Assembly (NCBI GenBank): GCA_904420095.1
Contig: CAJFUB010000002.1
Span: 36,067-100,066 of the forward strand
Direction of reading: 5' to 3'
Length of the DNA stretch: 64,000 nucleotides
From: an uncultured Clostridia bacterium
GTDB lineage: Bacteria > Bacillota > Clostridia > UBA1212 > UBA1255
Below, in pieces: positions 1 to 8,687 of the stretch (position 1 is its first letter; every line of letters begins with the position of its first letter). Below the pieces are notes generated by a model. That model did no database searches. It was not told the DNA's origin and saw only the letters and a list, made by a program, of their open reading frames with translations. The translations under genes were made by a program, and so were the position numbers.

Positions 1-18
1 TGTAAGGAGCTGAAGACG

Positions 19-1056
19 ATGAAGTATGGCAAATTAGGAACATCCGAATTAAAGGTATCCCGTATCTGTATGGGCTGTATGGGATTTGGGGACGCCGGCA
101 GCGGCCAGCACAGCTGGACGGTCGGCGAGTCGATTTCCCGGGAAATCATAAAAAAAGGACTGGCGCTCGGAATCAATTTTTTCGATACGGCAATCGCCTA
201 TCAAAACGGAACGAGCGAACAATATCTTGGCCGCGCTCTGCGGGATTTTGCAAAGCGCGACGAGGTGATGATTGCGACAAAATTTCTGCCGCGTACTCCG
301 GAAGAGATCGATCGCGGAATTACAGGGCAGCAGCACATTGAGAAGCTGCTTGACCGCAGTCTGAAAAATCTCGGTATGGACTATGTCGACCTATACATCT
401 ATCATATGTGGGATTATGGGACGCCCCTTTATGATATCATGGAAGGGCTGCATCGCGTTGTAAAAGCCGGCAAGGTTCGCTATATCGGCATCTCAAACTG
501 TTATGCATATCAGCTGGCAAAGGCCAATGCGCTCGCCGAAAAAGAAGGCTTTACAAAATTTGTTTCGGTACAGGGACATTATAATCTCATTTTCCGTGAG
601 GAGGAGCGCGAAATGGCAAAGCTCTGCGCAGAGGATCAGATTGCCATGACACCGTACAGCCCGCTTGCCGGCGGCCGGCTTTCCAAGCTGCCCGGGGAAA
701 CCTCAAAACGTTTGCAGGAAGACGAGTATGCCCGACTGAAATACGACGCTGCCGCCGAGCAGGACGGCGTAATCATCCGACGCGCTGCACAGCTTGCCGA
801 AAAACGCGGCGTTTCCATGACGGAAATCGCCCTGGCCTGGCTTTTGGCGAAGGGAACCTTCCCCGTTGTAGGCACAACGAAGCAGTCTCATATTGAAGGA
901 GCCGCCAAGGCCGTTGATCTGGTTTTAAGCGGCGAAGAGCTTGCTTTTTTGGAAAAGCCGTATGTTCCACACCCCCTTGTCGGCGTCATGGCACAGAATA
1001 CACCCGATACCGCAAAAGAAAAACATGTTTGGTCTGCTGGAACAGAATCGATCTGA
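19..1056 (+). CDS. Aldo/keto reductase
   Basis: Predicted cytoplasmic NAD(P)H-dependent carbonyl reductase of the AKR (beta/alpha)8 family, 345 residues, the usual length. The catalytic tetrad can be read as Asp56 and Tyr61 (FFDTAIAY), Lys88 (IATKF) and His129 (LYIYHMW), and the NADP-binding end is present as VVGTTKQSHIEGA. The start ATG follows AAGGAG by about nine bases. It is the first of three closely spaced genes: 12 bases separate it from the carboxymuconolactone-decarboxylase-like gene, which in turn overlaps a membrane cytochrome-like gene. The physiological substrate cannot be told from sequence. The promoter lies outside the window. Confidence 0.9.
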   Translation: MKYGKLGTSELKVSRICMGCMGFGDAGSGQHSWTVGESISREIIKKGLALGINFFDTAIAYQNGTSEQYLGRALRDFAKRDEVMIATKFLPRTPEEIDRGITGQQHIEKLLDRSLKNLGMDYVDLYIYHMWDYGTPLYDIMEGLHRVVKAGKVRYIGISNCYAYQLAKANALAEKEGFTKFVSVQGHYNLIFREEEREMAKLCAEDQIAMTPYSPLAGGRLSKLPGETSKRLQEDEYARLKYDAAAEQDGVIIRRAAQLAEKRGVSMTEIALAWLLAKGTFPVVGTTKQSHIEGAAKAVDLVLSGEELAFLEKPYVPHPLVGVMAQNTPDTAKEKHVWSAGTESI

Positions 1057-1068
1057 AAGGAGAACAAA

Positions 1069-1755
1069 ATGAATCTGCAGGAAACCGATCCCGAATTTAT
1101 GGAACGTTTTGAACACTTTGCTTTGCATGAAGTCGTAAGCGAAGAAAATCAGGGCCTCGAGGAACGAACGCGATCTATTGCGATTCTGGCAGCACTCATC
1201 GGCTGTCAGGGAACAGACGCATACCGTGAAATGCTTCCGCATGCTTTCCGCGTCGGAATCACGCCGGTAATGGTAAAAGAAATCGTCTATCAGGCGGCGG
1301 ACTATTTGGGTTACGCCAGAATGCTGCCCTTTCTAAAGATCACCAATGAAATCCTAACCCAGCGCGGAGTCCCGCTCCCGCTGGATGGGCAGGCAACCAC
1401 GACACCGGATAATCGACTGGAAAAGGGCGTTCAGATCCAGGCGGAAATTTTCGGGGAACAGATGAAAGAGGCGTGGAAAAACGGGCACATCAACCGCTGG
1501 CTGGCCGCAAATTGTTTTGGCGATTACTATACAAGAACGGGGCTTACGCTTGCGCAGCGGGAGCTGATTACCTTTTGCTTTCTTATGGCGCAGGGCGGCT
1601 GTGAGCCGCAGCTGATCGCGCATACGAAAGGAAATATCAATCTGGGCAATGACAAAGACTTCCTGATTCGTGTCGTTTCACAATGTCTGCCCTATATCGG
1701 CTATCCGCGCAGCTTAAATGCGATCAGCTGTATCAATAAGGCGGTGGAAGAATGA
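1069..1755 (+). CDS. Carboxymuconolactone decarboxylase family protein
   Basis: 228-residue all-helical protein with two CMD/AhpD-like repeats (about residues 30-105 and 125-220). The family signature around EIVYQAADYLGYARML and ELITFCFLMAQGGCEPQLIAH is visible, but the AhpD-type CxxC peroxidatic pair is absent, so a peroxidase role is not supported. A good ribosome site (AAAGGAG) precedes the ATG. Genes of this type are commonly paired with aldo/keto reductases in Clostridia, as here. The stop overlaps the next start by four bases (ATGA), indicating translational coupling. Specific reaction unknown. Confidence 0.8.
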   Translation: MNLQETDPEFMERFEHFALHEVVSEENQGLEERTRSIAILAALIGCQGTDAYREMLPHAFRVGITPVMVKEIVYQAADYLGYARMLPFLKITNEILTQRGVPLPLDGQATTTPDNRLEKGVQIQAEIFGEQMKEAWKNGHINRWLAANCFGDYYTRTGLTLAQRELITFCFLMAQGGCEPQLIAHTKGNINLGNDKDFLIRVVSQCLPYIGYPRSLNAISCINKAVEE

Positions 1756-2438
1756 AAGCAAAAACAATCGTAAAGCTTGCCGTTGATTTCTTAATGACAA
1801 TTTCCCTGCTTCTGTTAATGGGCTATCAGTTCTGGGGTGAAACGGCGCACGAATGGGTTGGTGCGGGAATGTTCCTGCTTTTCATTGCGCATCATATTCT
1901 GAATGGGAGCTGGTACAAAAATCTGTTCAAGGGCCGTTATTCCGCAGTGCGTATTTTGACGCTGTGCCTTGATGCTCTTTTACTGATTGCAATGCTTGCT
2001 CAAATGTACAGCGGCATCGTGATGTCACGCTATGTATTCGATTTTCTTCCCGTCAGCGGCGGCATGCTGCTGGCCAGACGGCTTCATATTCTCGGTTCCT
2101 ACTGGGGCTTTCTCTTAATGAGCCTGCATTTGGGGCTTCACTGGAATATGATTCTGGGAATGCTGCGGAAAGCTACGCAGATAAAGCGAGATTCAAAAGT
2201 CCGCAGAGCCGTCGTACGCGCCGCAGGAGGGCTTGTTGCAGGGTATGGCTGTTATGTTTTTATAAAAAGAGAATTCCCCACGTATCTGCTTCTGAAAAGC
2301 GAGTTTGTTTTTCTGGATTACAGTGAATCAAAAATTTTGTTTTATCTGGACTATCTTGCTTTAATGGGCCTTTGTATTTTCCTTGCTCATTATGGAGGGA
2401 AGCTTCTAAGCGCCGTCAGGCGGAAACGCGGCCGCTGA
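1752..2438 (+). CDS. DUF4405-type polytopic membrane protein, possible b-haem cytochrome
   Basis: 228 residues with an N-terminal membrane segment (TISLLLLMGYQFWG) and about five helices in all. His residues sit at membrane edges in pairs typical of b-haem ligation: AHEWVG, IAHHILNGSW, RRLHILGSYWG and SLHLGLHWN. This resembles the DUF4405/FeS-associated cytochrome b family. It is coupled by ATGA overlap to the CMD-like gene, so a membrane electron-transfer partner for the aldo/keto reductase cassette is a reasonable inference. Haem binding is not proven by sequence alone. Confidence 0.65.
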   Translation: MKAKTIVKLAVDFLMTISLLLLMGYQFWGETAHEWVGAGMFLLFIAHHILNGSWYKNLFKGRYSAVRILTLCLDALLLIAMLAQMYSGIVMSRYVFDFLPVSGGMLLARRLHILGSYWGFLLMSLHLGLHWNMILGMLRKATQIKRDSKVRRAVVRAAGGLVAGYGCYVFIKREFPTYLLLKSEFVFLDYSESKILFYLDYLALMGLCIFLAHYGGKLLSAVRRKRGR

Positions 2439-2460
2439 CATCGGCGGCCGCCGTCTGCTT
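2428..2460 (+). terminator. Possible terminator overlapping the end of the DUF4405 gene
   Basis: Two copies of the octamer GCGGCCGC, itself a palindrome, at 2428-2435 and 2444-2451 can pair into a strong hairpin with an eight-base loop that contains the stop codon. It is followed by a weak T-rich tail (GTCTGCTTTTG). A second GC-rich hairpin follows at about 2465-2490. The tail is poor, so this is tentative. Confidence 0.4.
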
Positions 2461-2494
2461 TTGCTGCTCCTCGTCTCTCACGCGGGGAGCCGTC

Positions 2495-2722
2495 TTATTT
2501 TCCGGCGCTTCCGCAGCGCTCCGCAAGCGCGTTAAGCTCCTGAATAACCTCCTGGAGCTGCGCTCTTGTCCAGTGCAGATGATTTCCAACGGTCCGCAGC
2601 GTCAGATTCGCGCCCATTTTCAGCGTGGACATGCTCAGTCTTTTTCCCGTATATTTTTCAACCAGCGGTAAAATTCCCGGCAGATGCAAAATTTCCCGAA
2701 CTCTTGTATTTTCATGAAACAT
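2495..2722 (-). CDS. DUF1858-like small protein
   Basis: 75 residues, starting at an ATG 8-9 bases after GGAGG. The sequence opens with NTRVREILHLPGILPLVEKY, matching the helical DUF1858 pattern in which a short N-terminal helix pair precedes a conserved 'L..Y' segment. In related proteins this domain can precede Fe-S or cupin modules, but here it stands alone. Cytoplasmic. It lies convergent to the membrane cytochrome-like gene. Function unknown; the domain assignment is by pattern only. Confidence 0.6.
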   Translation of the reverse strand: MFHENTRVREILHLPGILPLVEKYTGKRLSMSTLKMGANLTLRTVGNHLHWTRAQLQEVIQELNALAERCGSAGK

Positions 2723-2800
2723 TGAAAACAGCCTCCATATCTACTTTTCTCCCCCTGCTATCATATGATATGATGCGCCTTTTTGCTTTTATTCCATGAA

Positions 2801-2826
2801 AAAAGCCCGGCGCATGCCGGGCTTTT
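2801..2826 (-). terminator. Rho-independent terminator of the 2853-3758 surface protein gene
   Basis: Perfect hairpin AGCCCGGC-GCAT-GCCGGGCT (2804-2823), flanked by six A on one side and four T on the other. Read on the minus strand it ends in six T, directly downstream of the surface protein stop. It is symmetric enough to work in both directions. Confidence 0.85.
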
Positions 2827-2852
2827 GTTTTTAAGAGATTCGTTTCTCCGTA

Positions 2853-3758
2853 TCAGGCGTTGTTTCTTTTCTTGAGAAGCACTGTCGCCAGCACGGCGGC
2901 CATTGCGACTACAACAGCAAAATACATTGTATCACCCGTAGGCGTGTTCGGCGTAGAGGGTACCGAAGGCTCATCTGTACCGGGATCTACCGGCGTTTCC
3001 GGCTCCTCTTCCGCAACTGCCGCAACCTTCAGGTCGTCAAAGTAAACGACGTCCAGAAGATTTTCCGGAGAATCCATCCCGTGTCCGTCTACACGGAAGG
3101 CATTCAGTGACGTTAATTCCGCAGATGCAGCTCCCACGCCGTTTTCAAACGAGCCGATTTGCTCGTCGTCCAGATAAAGATCGTAATTTTTCGTTCCCAG
3201 CTCGAATACAGCCGTCAGAACATAATCGCGGTTCGTTTCCAGGCCGGACTTCGCAGCCGTTTCCGTACCATTGTTGAAGCCGTTGACAACGATCTGTCCT
3301 TCGACATTCTTTACGGACAGGAAATTCGGCGTCCATGTTTCGGTATCCGTGCCGGAATTTCCGACCGCGGCGGTAAAGCCGTAATCGCCGATTTTTTCAA
3401 TCCGGAATGCGAACTGCAGCGCAACATATTTTGTCTCCGCAGGATAAGCGGAAGCGTCCACGCTTGCGCGGATATTTGTGGATTCAGATGTACCGGCCGC
3501 TCTGAAATAAGTAATCGAATTGGTTCCTCCGACTCCGTTTTCAACGATCTGAAGGCCGCCGCCCTCGCTTCCGCCTACAAAGAACGGAAATCCGTCGGGC
3601 TTCTCTGCATCGAAAAATTTATCGTCGGTCGCATCAAAATCCTCAAAATCACAGCTGAATACCGGTTCCTCAAGATTCACTGCTGCGGCGAACGCCGGGA
3701 CTGCCGTCAGGGACGCAAACATCATAACGGCCAGCAAACAAGAAATAAGCTTTTTCAT
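2853..3758 (-). CDS. Secreted surface protein with C-terminal anchor and lectin-like domain
   Basis: 301 residues from ATG 3758, which has GGAG 10 bases upstream; a longer reading to 3791 lacks a site. Signal peptide MKKLISCLLAVMMFASLTAVPAFAA is followed by a beta-rich domain of about 200 residues of concanavalin/LamG character (SCDFEDFD, YDLYLDDEQIGSF, YFDDLKVAA). A Pro/Thr/Glu linker follows. The C-terminus is TPTGD, a hydrophobic stretch (MYFAVVVAMAAVLATVLL) and KKR, the layout of a sortase-type or plain membrane anchor. The anchor is nearly identical to that of the protein at 25637-26680. It has its own consensus promoter. Ligand unknown. Confidence 0.75.
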   Translation of the reverse strand: MKKLISCLLAVMMFASLTAVPAFAAAVNLEEPVFSCDFEDFDATDDKFFDAEKPDGFPFFVGGSEGGGLQIVENGVGGTNSITYFRAAGTSESTNIRASVDASAYPAETKYVALQFAFRIEKIGDYGFTAAVGNSGTDTETWTPNFLSVKNVEGQIVVNGFNNGTETAAKSGLETNRDYVLTAVFELGTKNYDLYLDDEQIGSFENGVGAASAELTSLNAFRVDGHGMDSPENLLDVVYFDDLKVAAVAEEEPETPVDPGTDEPSVPSTPNTPTGDTMYFAVVVAMAAVLATVLLKKRNNA

Positions 3759-3824
3759 TTCTGCAACTCCTTCTCCTTCTGATTCATACATTCATATGTA
3801 CCAGATTTTTTACAAATCGAATAA

Positions 3825-3853
3825 ATTATATTAAAACGATTTGTCCCTGTCAA
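3825..3853 (-). promoter_or_regulatory. Consensus sigma-A promoter of the surface protein gene
   Basis: On the minus strand TTGACA (3853-3848), a 17-base spacer, then TATAAT (3830-3825): a perfect match to the vegetative consensus, placed about 67 bases before the ATG at 3758. This implies strong constitutive transcription of the surface protein, separate from the upstream fumarate operon. Confidence 0.85.
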
Positions 3854-3885
3854 CAGAAAACATTGTTTTTTTCGTAAAATCCTGG

Positions 3886-4206
3886 TTAAATATAAATAAT
3901 CAAGGCCATAAATACAAGATTTTCTTTTCCTGTATTTTTCAGTGCGTGGCCGCAGCCGTCGGACGTATAAGTAACGTCGCCCTCCCGCACGCCGCGCAGC
4001 GCGCCATTGTCATTATATTCGCCCTCGCCCTGCAAAATAAAATACGTTTCGCTCTCGCCGTGATGAACGTGATATCCGATCGAGCTGCCTGGTTCTAATG
4101 TAATTTGGGCGTACAGGCCGCACTTTCCATTCATCTGCTTTTTGTCCAGCAGTTCCCGGATGTAGGCTCGGCCCTTCCCGCCGTTTAAATTCTCTTCGAT
4201 TCTCAT
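3886..4206 (-). CDS. Cupin domain protein
   Basis: 106 residues forming one small cupin_2 barrel. Metal-ligand motif 1 is visible as YHVHHGESETYFIL, followed by GEGEYNDNG; motif 2 is partial, with SDGCGHALKNTG supplying the late His. Start ATG has AAAGGAG nine bases upstream. It is the last gene of the malate-to-succinate operon, 15 bases after the transporter remnant. Stand-alone cupins of this size are often sensors or sugar/organic-acid binding proteins; no specific activity can be assigned. Confidence 0.75.
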   Translation of the reverse strand: MRIEENLNGGKGRAYIRELLDKKQMNGKCGLYAQITLEPGSSIGYHVHHGESETYFILQGEGEYNDNGALRGVREGDVTYTSDGCGHALKNTGKENLVFMALIIYI

Positions 4207-4221
4207 AAAAGCTCCTTTTCT

Positions 4222-5490
4222 TTATATCAGCACGGCAATCAGCTGTGACGCAAGCACGACCAGCACAAGCGCAACCGGATAGGTCGCCGCATAAGCCGAG
4301 GCTACATCATCCGTTCCGGATACGCCGATCAGCGTTCCTAAAGCCGGTGTGCTCGTCATTCCGCCCGTGATGGAGCCCAGATTATTGAGCAGGCTCATTT
4401 TGAGCATTTTCTTTGCTACAAAAAACCCTACGAACATGGGAACAATCGTCATCACCGCGCCGCCCAGGAAACCGTATAGAAGAAGCATTGCGCCGTACTG
4501 CGAAGCCTGGATCTGAGAAACAAGCTCTACGCCGCCCTCGACGCCCGCTCCGATCAGGAAAAGCATCAAGCCAAACTCCCGGAAAACCTTCAGCGTTTTA
4601 TCCGAAACCCTCAGGCTCAGTCTTCCGATCCTTCCGAAATGGCCGAGGATCAGCGCCATAATAAGCGGGCCTCCCGTATTGCCAAGAGAAAACTTCGCAC
4701 CGTCGTAGCCGGCCGAGGAAAGCGGGATAGTAAGAGAGCCTAAAATAATTCCGAGTATTACAGCAATCCCAAACGTTCAGAGACCGTATTCATCCAGCTC
4801 CAGAAGCTTCCGTCCTGCCGTCTCTTTGGCCGGCGGAGCCTCGATTCCTGTTTTCATTTTAACGCGCTCTTCCGCCATGTCCGCCTTCATAAATTTCGGA
4901 ACAAGCTGCACAAACAAAACCACGCCGACCACCCCGAACGGATATGCAACCGCATGCCCAAGGGAAACAAGGCCCTGCGCATCCTCCGCAACGGCGGATT
5001 TCGCGGCGGAAAAGCCCGGCGTGCTCGTCAAAGCTCCGGACATGATCCCTGTTCCAAACGGCGATCCGATCCCGGGGATCAGAGAAAACAGCACGCACAG
5101 AATTGCGCCTGTGCCGACGATCAGGACGCCCAAAAGCACATAGGATTTCGCATTTTTCTTCAAATTCCGGAAAAAGCTTGGCCCGGCGATGAAGCCGACC
5201 GACGTAACGAACAGCACCAGCCCCACGGATTCAATCATCTTATAATACTGGACGTTCGTCGCCTCCGAGCTTTCAATAAAGAAATTCTCCAGAATCGGAA
5301 GCTCCGCTAAGCCCGGCAGCGTAAAGAGATATCCGAACAGCAGCGCCATCAGGAAAACGCCCGCCGTTCCGAGAGAAACGCCCTTGATCGTGATCCTTCC
5401 AAGCGCATACCCTACTGCGGCAATCAGAAAAGCGCCGAATATTACGACCGTCATGCCGCTCAGGGAAAAAATTTTGTTTAAAATATCCAT
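4222..5490 (-). pseudogene. AspT/YidE-type dicarboxylate transporter interrupted by in-frame TGA
   Basis: The reading frame is continuous from ATG 5490 to 4222 (about 422 codons) except for one TGA at 4779-4777, codon 238, between residues LDEYGL and TFGIAVILG. No frameshift is needed. The N-terminal half carries the family hallmark GIMSGALTSTPGFSAAK, and the C-terminal half its twin GSITGGMTSTPALGTLIG, plus FSLGNTGGPLIMALILGH. These are the duplicated half-domains of the AspT/YidE/YbjL family, which includes the Corynebacterium succinate exporter SucE. Its place right after a fumarate reductase suggests succinate export (inference). Both halves look unmutated otherwise, so the stop is recent, a sequencing error, or recoded. 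Confidence 0.8.
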
Positions 5491-5510
5491 TTTCTCCGTT
5501 TTCCTCCGTT

Positions 5511-7139
5511 TTATTTCGCTTCGTATTTCGGATTTCCGTGCGTATACCGCGGAAGAAGCTGCGGAGAGACTTTATCCGTTACAATCCCTGCTGCTGCCAG
5601 CGCCTCATCAAAGCGGGCGACATGCTCCAGCGTAAGCTTTCCGGTTTTTGAAATCGTTTTAGCCTTTGCAGCGGCGCTGATTCCGGCATTCCTACCGAAT
5701 ACAATGATATCAAGCAGCGAATTTCCCATCAGACGGTTCTCGCCGTGAATTCCTCCGACAGCCTCTCCGGCGACGAAAAGGTTTTCCACCTCGGACATCC
5801 CGTCGGCTCCGATTTTAATGCCGCCGTTCTGATAATGAAGCGTCGGATAAATCAAAATCGGTTTTTCACGCATGTCGTAGCCATATTTCAGGAACATCCG
5901 GAGCATGGCGGGGATCCGTTTTTCGATCGCGCCTGTTCCGTGGATTGCCTCGATCATCGGCGTATCCAGCCAGATTCCGAAACCGTCCGGCGTCGGGATG
6001 CCTTTTCCTCTTTCCTGGCATTCCCGAATGATCGACGCCGCGGAAACGTCTCTGGTCTCCAGCGGGTGCATAAACGCCTCGCCGTCTACGTTAACGAGCA
6101 TGGCTCCCAGAGAGCGAACCTTTTCTGTCACAAGCGCACCGAAGATCTGCGCCGGAAACGCGACGCCCGTCGGATGGTACTGCAGCGTATAAGCATATAA
6201 AAGCGAGGCCCCTGCGCGGTAAGCAAGAACAAGGCCGTCCGCCGTAGCTCCGTAATGATTTGAAGTCGGAAAGCCCTGGTAATGCAGTCTTCCCGCACCG
6301 CCCGTGGCAATGATCACCGTTTTCGCCCGTGCCGTCAGAATTTCCTTTGTCTCCATATTCATCAGGACTGCGCCGGCCGCTTTTCCGTTTTCATCAAGAA
6401 TCAGCTCGATCGCCGCCGTAAAATCAACGACGGGAATGCCTCTGTTGATTACCTCGTCGCGCAGGACGCGCATAATTTCCGCGCCGGAATAGTCCTTTGC
6501 CGCGTGCATACGCTTTCTGGACGTCCCTCCGCCATGCGTGGTAAGCATCGTGCCGTCCGCTTCCTTATCGAACATCACGCCCAGGTCGTTCAGCCATTTT
6601 ACGGCGCCGGGGCCCTCGGTTACCAATTTGTAGAGGAGCTCAGGCACGTTTTTAAAGTGTCCTCCGCCAAGCGCATCCACATAATGGATCATCGGCGAGT
6701 CGTTTTCCTTGTCTGCCGCCTGGATTCCGCCCTCGGCCATCATCGTGTTGGCGTCGCCGTGACGAAGCTTCGTGACGATCATAACATTGGCTCCATTTTC
6801 ATGCGCCATGATTGCTGCAGATGAGCCCGCGCCTCCCCCGCCGATCACAAGCACATCCACGTCGTAATCCGGGTGTTCCAGATCGACCGCTCCCGGGGTA
6901 ACGCGGCTGTGCGCCTGCAATAAAGCCGCCAGCTCCTTGGGAACGCGTTCTCCTTTATTCGGGCCCATGACAAGCGTATCAAAATTCTCTTTCTTATAGT
7001 CCGGATGGAACTTTGCAAGCAGCGCATCCTTTTCCTCGGCCGTCATGCGTCTCGGTTCAAATCCGATGCGCGACGGACGCGTTGCCTCTACTTTTTTGAT
7101 CGAATCCAGCATTTCCTGTGTGTATAATGAAGCGCTCAT
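5511..7139 (-). CDS. Soluble fumarate reductase-type flavoprotein subunit
   Basis: 542 residues. A roughly 95-residue N-terminal extension not seen in FrdA/SdhA/NadB precedes the FAD Rossmann motif VLVIGGGGAGSSAAI. Active-site elements of the family are all present: HPTG (322-325), TRDV with Arg363, HYQNGG with His435, and GEAVGGIHGENRLMGNSLLD. The His that covalently carries FAD in membrane fumarate reductases is replaced by Asn131 in DANTMMAEGG, so FAD should be bound non-covalently, as in aspartate oxidase or thiol:fumarate reductase. No membrane subunit gene follows. Position after fumC and the Hdr-Flx genes supports fumarate as substrate; another enoate is possible. Confidence 0.82.
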   Translation of the reverse strand: MSASLYTQEMLDSIKKVEATRPSRIGFEPRRMTAEEKDALLAKFHPDYKKENFDTLVMGPNKGERVPKELAALLQAHSRVTPGAVDLEHPDYDVDVLVIGGGGAGSSAAIMAHENGANVMIVTKLRHGDANTMMAEGGIQAADKENDSPMIHYVDALGGGHFKNVPELLYKLVTEGPGAVKWLNDLGVMFDKEADGTMLTTHGGGTSRKRMHAAKDYSGAEIMRVLRDEVINRGIPVVDFTAAIELILDENGKAAGAVLMNMETKEILTARAKTVIIATGGAGRLHYQGFPTSNHYGATADGLVLAYRAGASLLYAYTLQYHPTGVAFPAQIFGALVTEKVRSLGAMLVNVDGEAFMHPLETRDVSAASIIRECQERGKGIPTPDGFGIWLDTPMIEAIHGTGAIEKRIPAMLRMFLKYGYDMREKPILIYPTLHYQNGGIKIGADGMSEVENLFVAGEAVGGIHGENRLMGNSLLDIIVFGRNAGISAAAKAKTISKTGKLTLEHVARFDEALAAAGIVTDKVSPQLLPRYTHGNPKYEAK

Positions 7140-7152
7140 GTCTCCGCCCTCC

Positions 7153-7827
7153 TCATTTTTCTATTTCTCTGTTGTTGTACATGGTTTTCAGCTCATCGAG
7201 CGGTTTCGCCATCAGATCCTTCATCGGCTGCACATATTCGCCGCGCTCGATTTCTGCGACGCGTTTTTCAAGATGCTCCGACCTTGGGGCAATGTATTTT
7301 CCCGTCAGTCTTCTGGCAAGCAGCGCAACCTGCGGATGGGAAATCTGAGCCGGACAGCGCGAGGAACAGATCCCGCACATCACGCAGTCAAAGGATTCCT
7401 CCGCGCATTTGGCGTATTCTGCTCTCTGCGCGTACGCAATATACTGCATCACGTTAAGCCCCTGCGTGCAGCTCTTCGTACAGGCGTTGCATCCGATGCA
7501 GCTGTAAATCTCCGGATAGAGCTGCATCATGATCTGCTCCGTGGGCCGGATCTTCTCGATATCATACGTTTGCTTCACAACCGGGAAGAACGGAATCTGA
7601 GCCACATACATATTCTCTTCGACTTTTGTCTGGCAGGCAAGGCACACCTTGAGCTCCGGATCTCCTTTGATTCTGTATACCGAAGCGCAGGCGCCGCAAA
7701 AACCGTTTCTGCAGCCGCAGCCGCGCACCAGCTGGTAGCCGGCATATTCCATAGCATCCATGATGGTGAGTTCTGAAGGGACGGAATACTTTTTCCCCAT
7801 GATAAATACGTTAACCATTTTTTCCAT
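7153..7827 (-). CDS. Fumarate reductase-type iron-sulfur subunit
   Basis: 224 residues, FrdB/SdhB-like. A plant-type [2Fe-2S] site is formed by Cys37, 39, 44, 47 and a CLAC pair at 62/65; then two four-Cys clusters, CxxCxxCxxxC at 110-120 and CxxCxxCxxxCP at 148-158. Unlike TfrB of methanogens there is no C-terminal CCG domain; that domain is instead supplied by the separate HdrB of the same operon. It should pass electrons to the flavoprotein 13 bases downstream. Start ATG has GAAGG nine bases upstream. Confidence 0.82.
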   Translation of the reverse strand: MEKMVNVFIMGKKYSVPSELTIMDAMEYAGYQLVRGCGCRNGFCGACASVYRIKGDPELKVCLACQTKVEENMYVAQIPFFPVVKQTYDIEKIRPTEQIMMQLYPEIYSCIGCNACTKSCTQGLNVMQYIAYAQRAEYAKCAEESFDCVMCGICSSRCPAQISHPQVALLARRLTGKYIAPRSEHLEKRVAEIERGEYVQPMKDLMAKPLDELKTMYNNREIEK

Positions 7828-7859
7828 GTCTTTTTGCCTTCACTTTCTGTAAGAATCCA

Positions 7860-8687
7860 TTAATATTCGTTCGGGAGCTCATCGAGCTGATCGCAGCGGA
7901 ATACCGGTCCGTCCTTGCAGACGTACTTTGATCCGATATTGCACCGGCCGCATTTGCCGACGCCGCATTTCATGCGCAGTTCCATCGTTGTATAAACCTG
8001 CGTTTTGTCATACCCCATTTCCTGCAGCGAAGCAAGCGTAAACTTAATCATGATCGGAGGGCCGCAAAGCAGCGCCGTTTTGTGAACGTCGAAGTTCAGT
8101 TCTTTTACGTAAGCCGGAACAAATCCCACGTGGCCGTCCCAGCCGTCCTGCGGACGGTCGATGGTAAGGTGAACGTCTACATTCTCTGCACGCGCCCATT
8201 CGTTGCGGATCTGATCGATGTCCACAAGATCGTCTGCGGAACGCGAGCCGTACACGATATCGATTTTGCCGTAATCGCTGCGCTTTGCCAGGCAATAATC
8301 AATTACGGAGCGCAGCGGCGCAAGGCCGATTCCGCCTGCGATAAACAGCAAATCCTTTCCCTTGAGCGCTGTATCCACAGGGAATGCGCGTCCATACGGG
8401 CCGCGGATGGTGATCTCCTGACCGACCTCCATCTGATGCAGCCATTCCGTAAAACCGCCGCACCGCTTGATACTGAATTCCATATACTCCCGGTTTGTCG
8501 GAGAAGACGTAATCGAAAACATTGCCTCGCCGACGCCGGGCATTGAAAGCATCGCGCACTGGCCCGGCATGTGGTCAAAACATTTTCCGCCTTCCGGCGC
8601 ATTCACCCGGAAGGTTTTCACGTCGGGCGTATCCGTGCGGATATCGGTTACGATTCCGATCTGCGGAATCAATACATCGGGATTCAT
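7860..8687 (-). CDS. FAD/NAD(P)-binding oxidoreductase, FlxA-like
   Basis: 275 residues of the ferredoxin-NADP reductase superfamily. An FAD domain (MEFSIKRCGGFTEWLHQ) precedes an NAD(P) domain with LFIAGGIGLAPLRSVI and ALLCGPPIMIKFTL, then a C-terminal Cys-rich segment (MELRMKCGVGKCGRCNIG) for a [2Fe-2S] cluster, as in AsrB and the FlxA subunit of Desulfovibrio Flx-Hdr. It is the expected NADH entry point of the complex. It overlaps the FlxB-like gene by four bases and starts after CGGAGG. Confidence 0.82.
   Translation of the reverse strand: MNPDVLIPQIGIVTDIRTDTPDVKTFRVNAPEGGKCFDHMPGQCAMLSMPGVGEAMFSITSSPTNREYMEFSIKRCGGFTEWLHQMEVGQEITIRGPYGRAFPVDTALKGKDLLFIAGGIGLAPLRSVIDYCLAKRSDYGKIDIVYGSRSADDLVDIDQIRNEWARAENVDVHLTIDRPQDGWDGHVGFVPAYVKELNFDVHKTALLCGPPIMIKFTLASLQEMGYDKTQVYTTMELRMKCGVGKCGRCNIGSKYVCKDGPVFRCDQLDELPNEY

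Noticed and set aside
4777..4779. Selenocysteine codon in the transporter
   Set aside because: No obvious bSECIS hairpin directly 3' of the TGA was seen by eye and no selenoprotein is known in the AspT family; kept only as an alternative in the finding.
8684..8687. Anaerobic sulfite reductase operon (asrAB) interpretation for 7860-9736
   Set aside because: No AsrC siroheme subunit is present, and MvhD/HdrA/B/C neighbours fit the Flx-Hdr reading.
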